This document shows, one piece after another, positions 61,282 to 64,000 of a DNA stretch of 64,000 bases. This stretch comes from Chloroflexota bacterium (GTDB taxonomy: Bacteria; Chloroflexota; Anaerolineae; Anaerolineales; Villigracilaceae). Every line of letters begins with the position of its first letter. Position 1 is the stretch's first letter. A program made the position numbers and the translations under genes. Below the pieces are notes generated by a model. That model was given only the letters and a program-made list of their open reading frames with translations. It had not been told where the DNA came from and ran no database searches. The DNA lies in NCBI GenBank assembly GCA_024434165.1, contig QMIW01000001.1, positions 62,001 through 126,000 of the forward strand, given 5' to 3'.

Positions 61282-64000
61282 TTAATCGCCTGTCTTGCGT
61301 TTGCCGCGCTGACTGCTCATCTGCCCGCTGCCGTCTTCGTCCATCATCTGAAAGAATAGTTCCACCGCCTGCGGGTCGAAGTGAGTCCCGGCTTGCGTGC
61401 GGATGTAGTCCCGCACCTTCTTCGGGGACCAGGCTTTGCGGTAAGGACGGTCCGAACGAAGCGCATCCCACACATCCACCACCGCAAACAGCCGCGCGGC
61501 GAGCGGAATCTGACTTCCTGCGAGCCCGCGCGGATAGCCCGTGCCGTCCCATTTTTCGTGGTGGCAATAGGGAATATCCAGCGCCGGGCGCAGGTATTGA
61601 ATGGGATAAAGCATTTCATAGGCATACTGCGGATGCCGCCGCATAATGTCCCATTCTTCGGCTGTCAGTCTGGTTCGTTTGAACAGTATCGCATCGGGAA
61701 TGCCGAGTTTGCCCATATCGTGCAGGAGTGCGCCGCGTCTGACGTGCAGCAACTCCTCGCTGGGCATGCCAGCCATGCGCGCCAGCCGCAGCGTCATCTC
61801 GGTCACGCGCTGGGTGTGTCCTTCGGTCTCCTTGTCGCGCAGGTCCATTGCCCGTGACCAGCCTTCGATGGTGGTATCGTAGGCAAGCGTCAGTTCGGTG
61901 ATGGAGCGCTGCAGGTTCTCGAACGACCTGGCGTTGTCAATGGCGATGGCAGCCTGACCTGCAAGCGTTTCAAACAAGTCAAGCCATTCGTCGTTGGGTT
62001 GGAACGACGAGCGATGAAAGACCTCCAGTGCGCCCAGCAGTTGCCCTTTAACGATGAGCGGCGTGACGATAAGACCGACCACCCCTTCATCTGCCAGCAG
62101 CCCGCCGCGCGGGAAAACATCGGGCTCCTCCTTCACGTTGGCGACCCGCAAAGTACGCCGTTCCAAAGCGGCGCGCCCGGCAATGCCCTGTCCCACCTGC
62201 ACCTGGGATCGCTCCGCCTGGGACGAGCGAAAACCGCGTCCGGCGAAGTATTCCAGGCTTTGGGCGTGGGGAACAAACACCAGCACGTCGGCGGCGTCTG
62301 CATTGAGCAGGGTGGTAACCTTCTCCAGCAGAATCCCCAATGACACTCGCAGGTCGAAGCTGGAAGTGATGGCGCGGTCAATGGCTTGCAGGGCTTGCAT
62401 CTGGTTCAGGCGGCGCACCGTCTCTTCATACAGGGATAAACGATGCAGGGCAATGCCGGTCATTTCCGCCAGCGATTCGATCAGTTTCATCTCCTCCGGC
62501 GTGACCTGACGCGGCAGGCGCGCCGAAATGAAGATGACGCCGAGGGTTGCGGCGGCTGAACGGATCGGCACGCATACCCCGCCCCAGCCGGTTGGAATCG
62601 TCCTTCCGGCGGGCGCGCGGGCAAGGGGGTCGCTGGCAAACTCAGCCGAGCGGTGTGCCTCCCCGCTGGAGAAGACGCTCCCTGCGATGCCCTCGCCGGG
62701 CTTGAGGGGCAGTTCCTGGAATTGCGCGAACCAGCCTCGGGCGACGGCGACGCGCAAGCGCTCTTTATCCGGGTGATATATCCAGACGGCGCCGTCCGTA
62801 CAATCCAATGCGGCAAGGGTTTCATCCAACAGGGCGGGAAACATACTCTCCCCGGCTTGCGCCGTGCGCAAAACCGTGGAGACGCGGTTCAGTGCCTCCA
62901 GTTCCGCCAGGTGGCGCTGGATTTTCTTCTCCGCCAGCCGGTGATCGGTAACATCCAGCGTCGAGACGATCACTTTGGCAAGGTTGTCCTCGTAGCCGGG
63001 TGCGACCGCCCAGCGAACGCTGACGATGATCTCACTGCCTGTGAGCGTGCGGTCCGTCTCCTCGCGTTCGAAGACGAGCCTGCCGTTTGCCATCTGAATC
63101 AGTTCTTGTTCGAACTGCTCCACCGAAAGGGTCGCCAGAGTATCCGCGAGGCTGCCCAGCAGTTCGCTTTTTTTCCTGGCGTGGTACAACTTCAACGCGG
63201 CGGAATTGACGTCCTGGATCTGCACCAGCGCGGCGCATTCATGGACAAAGCCGGGGTTGGCGCGGAAGTAGGCGGGAAGGTCCTTCACTCCGTTTCGTTT
63301 CAATTTATCCAGGCGCTGTTTTACCTTCGAGAAATCCTCCACCCACAAGGCGATGGGCGAATCTTCGAAAAGTTTGCGATATTCCTCCTCGCTTTTTCGC
63401 AAAGCCTCCTCCGCCTGTTTGCGTTCGGTCACATCGCGGAAGTTGGCGACCAGTGCGTTTGTGTGCGGCTCGGCGAGCAGGTTCGTGCCGGTCACGTCGA
63501 GCCAATGCCATGTTCCGTCCCTGTGAAGCGCGCGGCACTCGAAATGCACGCGGCTCGCTGCATGCCCAAGAATTTTCTCGAACTGCTCTCCCGCCCGCGC
63601 CTGATCGTCCGGATGGATGAAATCAAAGATGGATATGTGAATGGCTTCATTCGGCTGGGCGCCCATGACGTGAAAGGCAGAGGGGGAGACGTATGTGACG
63701 ACCCCCTCGGCGCTGACCAGCGCGATAACGTCGGCGCTGTTTTCGATCAGGGAGCGAAAACGCTTCTCGCTCTCGACCAGGGCCTGCTCGGCGTGCCAGA
63801 GTTCACGCTTCGCCCCGACTTCCTCCAGCGCGCGGCGCACCACCGGCGCCAGGCGCGAGAGACGCTGTTTCAACACATAATCGGTGGCGCCGTTCTTGAG
63901 CGCTTCGATGGCAACCTCTTCGCCGAGCGTTCCCGAAACAAAAATAAACGGCAGGTCGGGCGCAATGGAGCGTGAGTCGGCCAGGGCGTGCAAGCCGTTG
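61282..64000 (-). CDS. Receiver-PAS-GAF HD-GYP cyclic-di-GMP phosphodiesterase (partial, 5' end outside window)
   Basis: About 905 residues visible; the frame continues past the window edge. The visible start is the second half of a receiver domain (LPFIFVSGTLGEEVAIEALKNGATDYVLK, with the conserved Lys). A PAS domain (FRSLIENSADVIALVSAEGV), a second PAS-like domain, two GAF domains, then HD-GYP follow: HDMGKLGIP, HHEKWDGTGYPRGLAG and DVWDALRSDRPYRKAW. HD-GYP domains hydrolyse cyclic di-GMP. A soluble, multi-input response regulator; a cognate kinase may lie just beyond 64000. Confidence 0.92.
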   Translation of the reverse strand, partial: NGLHALADSRSIAPDLPFIFVSGTLGEEVAIEALKNGATDYVLKQRLSRLAPVVRRALEEVGAKRELWHAEQALVESEKRFRSLIENSADVIALVSAEGVVTYVSPSAFHVMGAQPNEAIHISIFDFIHPDDQARAGEQFEKILGHAASRVHFECRALHRDGTWHWLDVTGTNLLAEPHTNALVANFRDVTERKQAEEALRKSEEEYRKLFEDSPIALWVEDFSKVKQRLDKLKRNGVKDLPAYFRANPGFVHECAALVQIQDVNSAALKLYHARKKSELLGSLADTLATLSVEQFEQELIQMANGRLVFEREETDRTLTGSEIIVSVRWAVAPGYEDNLAKVIVSTLDVTDHRLAEKKIQRHLAELEALNRVSTVLRTAQAGESMFPALLDETLAALDCTDGAVWIYHPDKERLRVAVARGWFAQFQELPLKPGEGIAGSVFSSGEAHRSAEFASDPLARAPAGRTIPTGWGGVCVPIRSAAATLGVIFISARLPRQVTPEEMKLIESLAEMTGIALHRLSLYEETVRRLNQMQALQAIDRAITSSFDLRVSLGILLEKVTTLLNADAADVLVFVPHAQSLEYFAGRGFRSSQAERSQVQVGQGIAGRAALERRTLRVANVKEEPDVFPRGGLLADEGVVGLIVTPLIVKGQLLGALEVFHRSSFQPNDEWLDLFETLAGQAAIAIDNARSFENLQRSITELTLAYDTTIEGWSRAMDLRDKETEGHTQRVTEMTLRLARMAGMPSEELLHVRRGALLHDMGKLGIPDAILFKRTRLTAEEWDIMRRHPQYAYEMLYPIQYLRPALDIPYCHHEKWDGTGYPRGLAGSQIPLAARLFAVVDVWDALRSDRPYRKAWSPKKVRDYIRTQAGTHFDPQAVELFFQMMDEDGSGQMSSQRGKRKTGD

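Overview
The window looks like a chromosome segment of a GC-rich Chloroflexota bacterium, most probably class Anaerolineae. This is an inference from gene content and style: a complete nuoA-N operon, many split ABC and two-component genes, Tat-linked molybdoenzymes and lipoprotein-type periplasmic adaptors. No rRNA or tRNA gene was seen, so there is no phylogenetic marker.

Layout. (1) 1-6.6 kb, minus strand: drug-efflux region, with the N-terminus of an MFS pump (cut by the window edge), a MarR regulator, and a YbhGFSR-like ABC exporter (two separate ATPases, a permease, a lipoprotein adaptor) behind its own winged-helix regulator. (2) 6.7-15.5 kb: carbohydrate locus with a GPH sugar symporter, a PAP2 phosphatase, two tandem GH3 beta-glucosidase-like enzymes and an alpha/beta hydrolase on the minus strand. 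A divergent TetR gene lies across a palindromic operator. (3) 15.6-40.4 kb, plus strand: a long molybdoenzyme island. It holds two NarL-type histidine kinase/response regulator pairs, a Mo-bisPGD oxidoreductase whose N-terminus carries a degenerate receiver-like domain, its four-cluster FeS partner, two TorD-type chaperones, a polyferredoxin, a radical SAM protein, a TatA/TatC/TatA set, a Tat-exported DmsABC-type reductase, a seven-bladed WD40 protein with three haem c motifs, and a molybdenum cofactor operon (fmdE-like, moaD, tauE-like, yqeB-like, moaA, moaE) behind a Moco-type riboswitch with a terminator/antiterminator. (4) 40.4-42.5 kb: a scar region with a serine recombinase fragment and a 5'-truncated comM. 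(5) 42.5-44.5 kb: a lipoprotein with NHL-like repeats and an HEPLH motif. (6) 44.9-60.9 kb: all fourteen complex I genes in canonical order A-N, interrupted by a nucleotidyltransferase pair (between nuoE and nuoF) and a hicB/frameshifted hicA pair (between nuoF and nuoG). Several spacers contain hairpin or heptamer repeats. (7) 61.3 kb to the end: a sensory HD-GYP phosphodiesterase, cut by the window edge.

How it fits together (inference): complex I would feed electrons from NADH to quinone, and the DmsABC-type enzyme would return them to an unknown acceptor outside the membrane. Region 3 supplies what that enzyme needs: cofactor synthesis under cofactor feedback, chaperones and Tat export. 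Two sensor systems could switch it on. The first molybdoenzyme has no visible Tat signal or membrane anchor and lies between the two sensor pairs. That gene, with its receiver-like N-terminus, and the WD40/haem protein are the most unusual things in the window.
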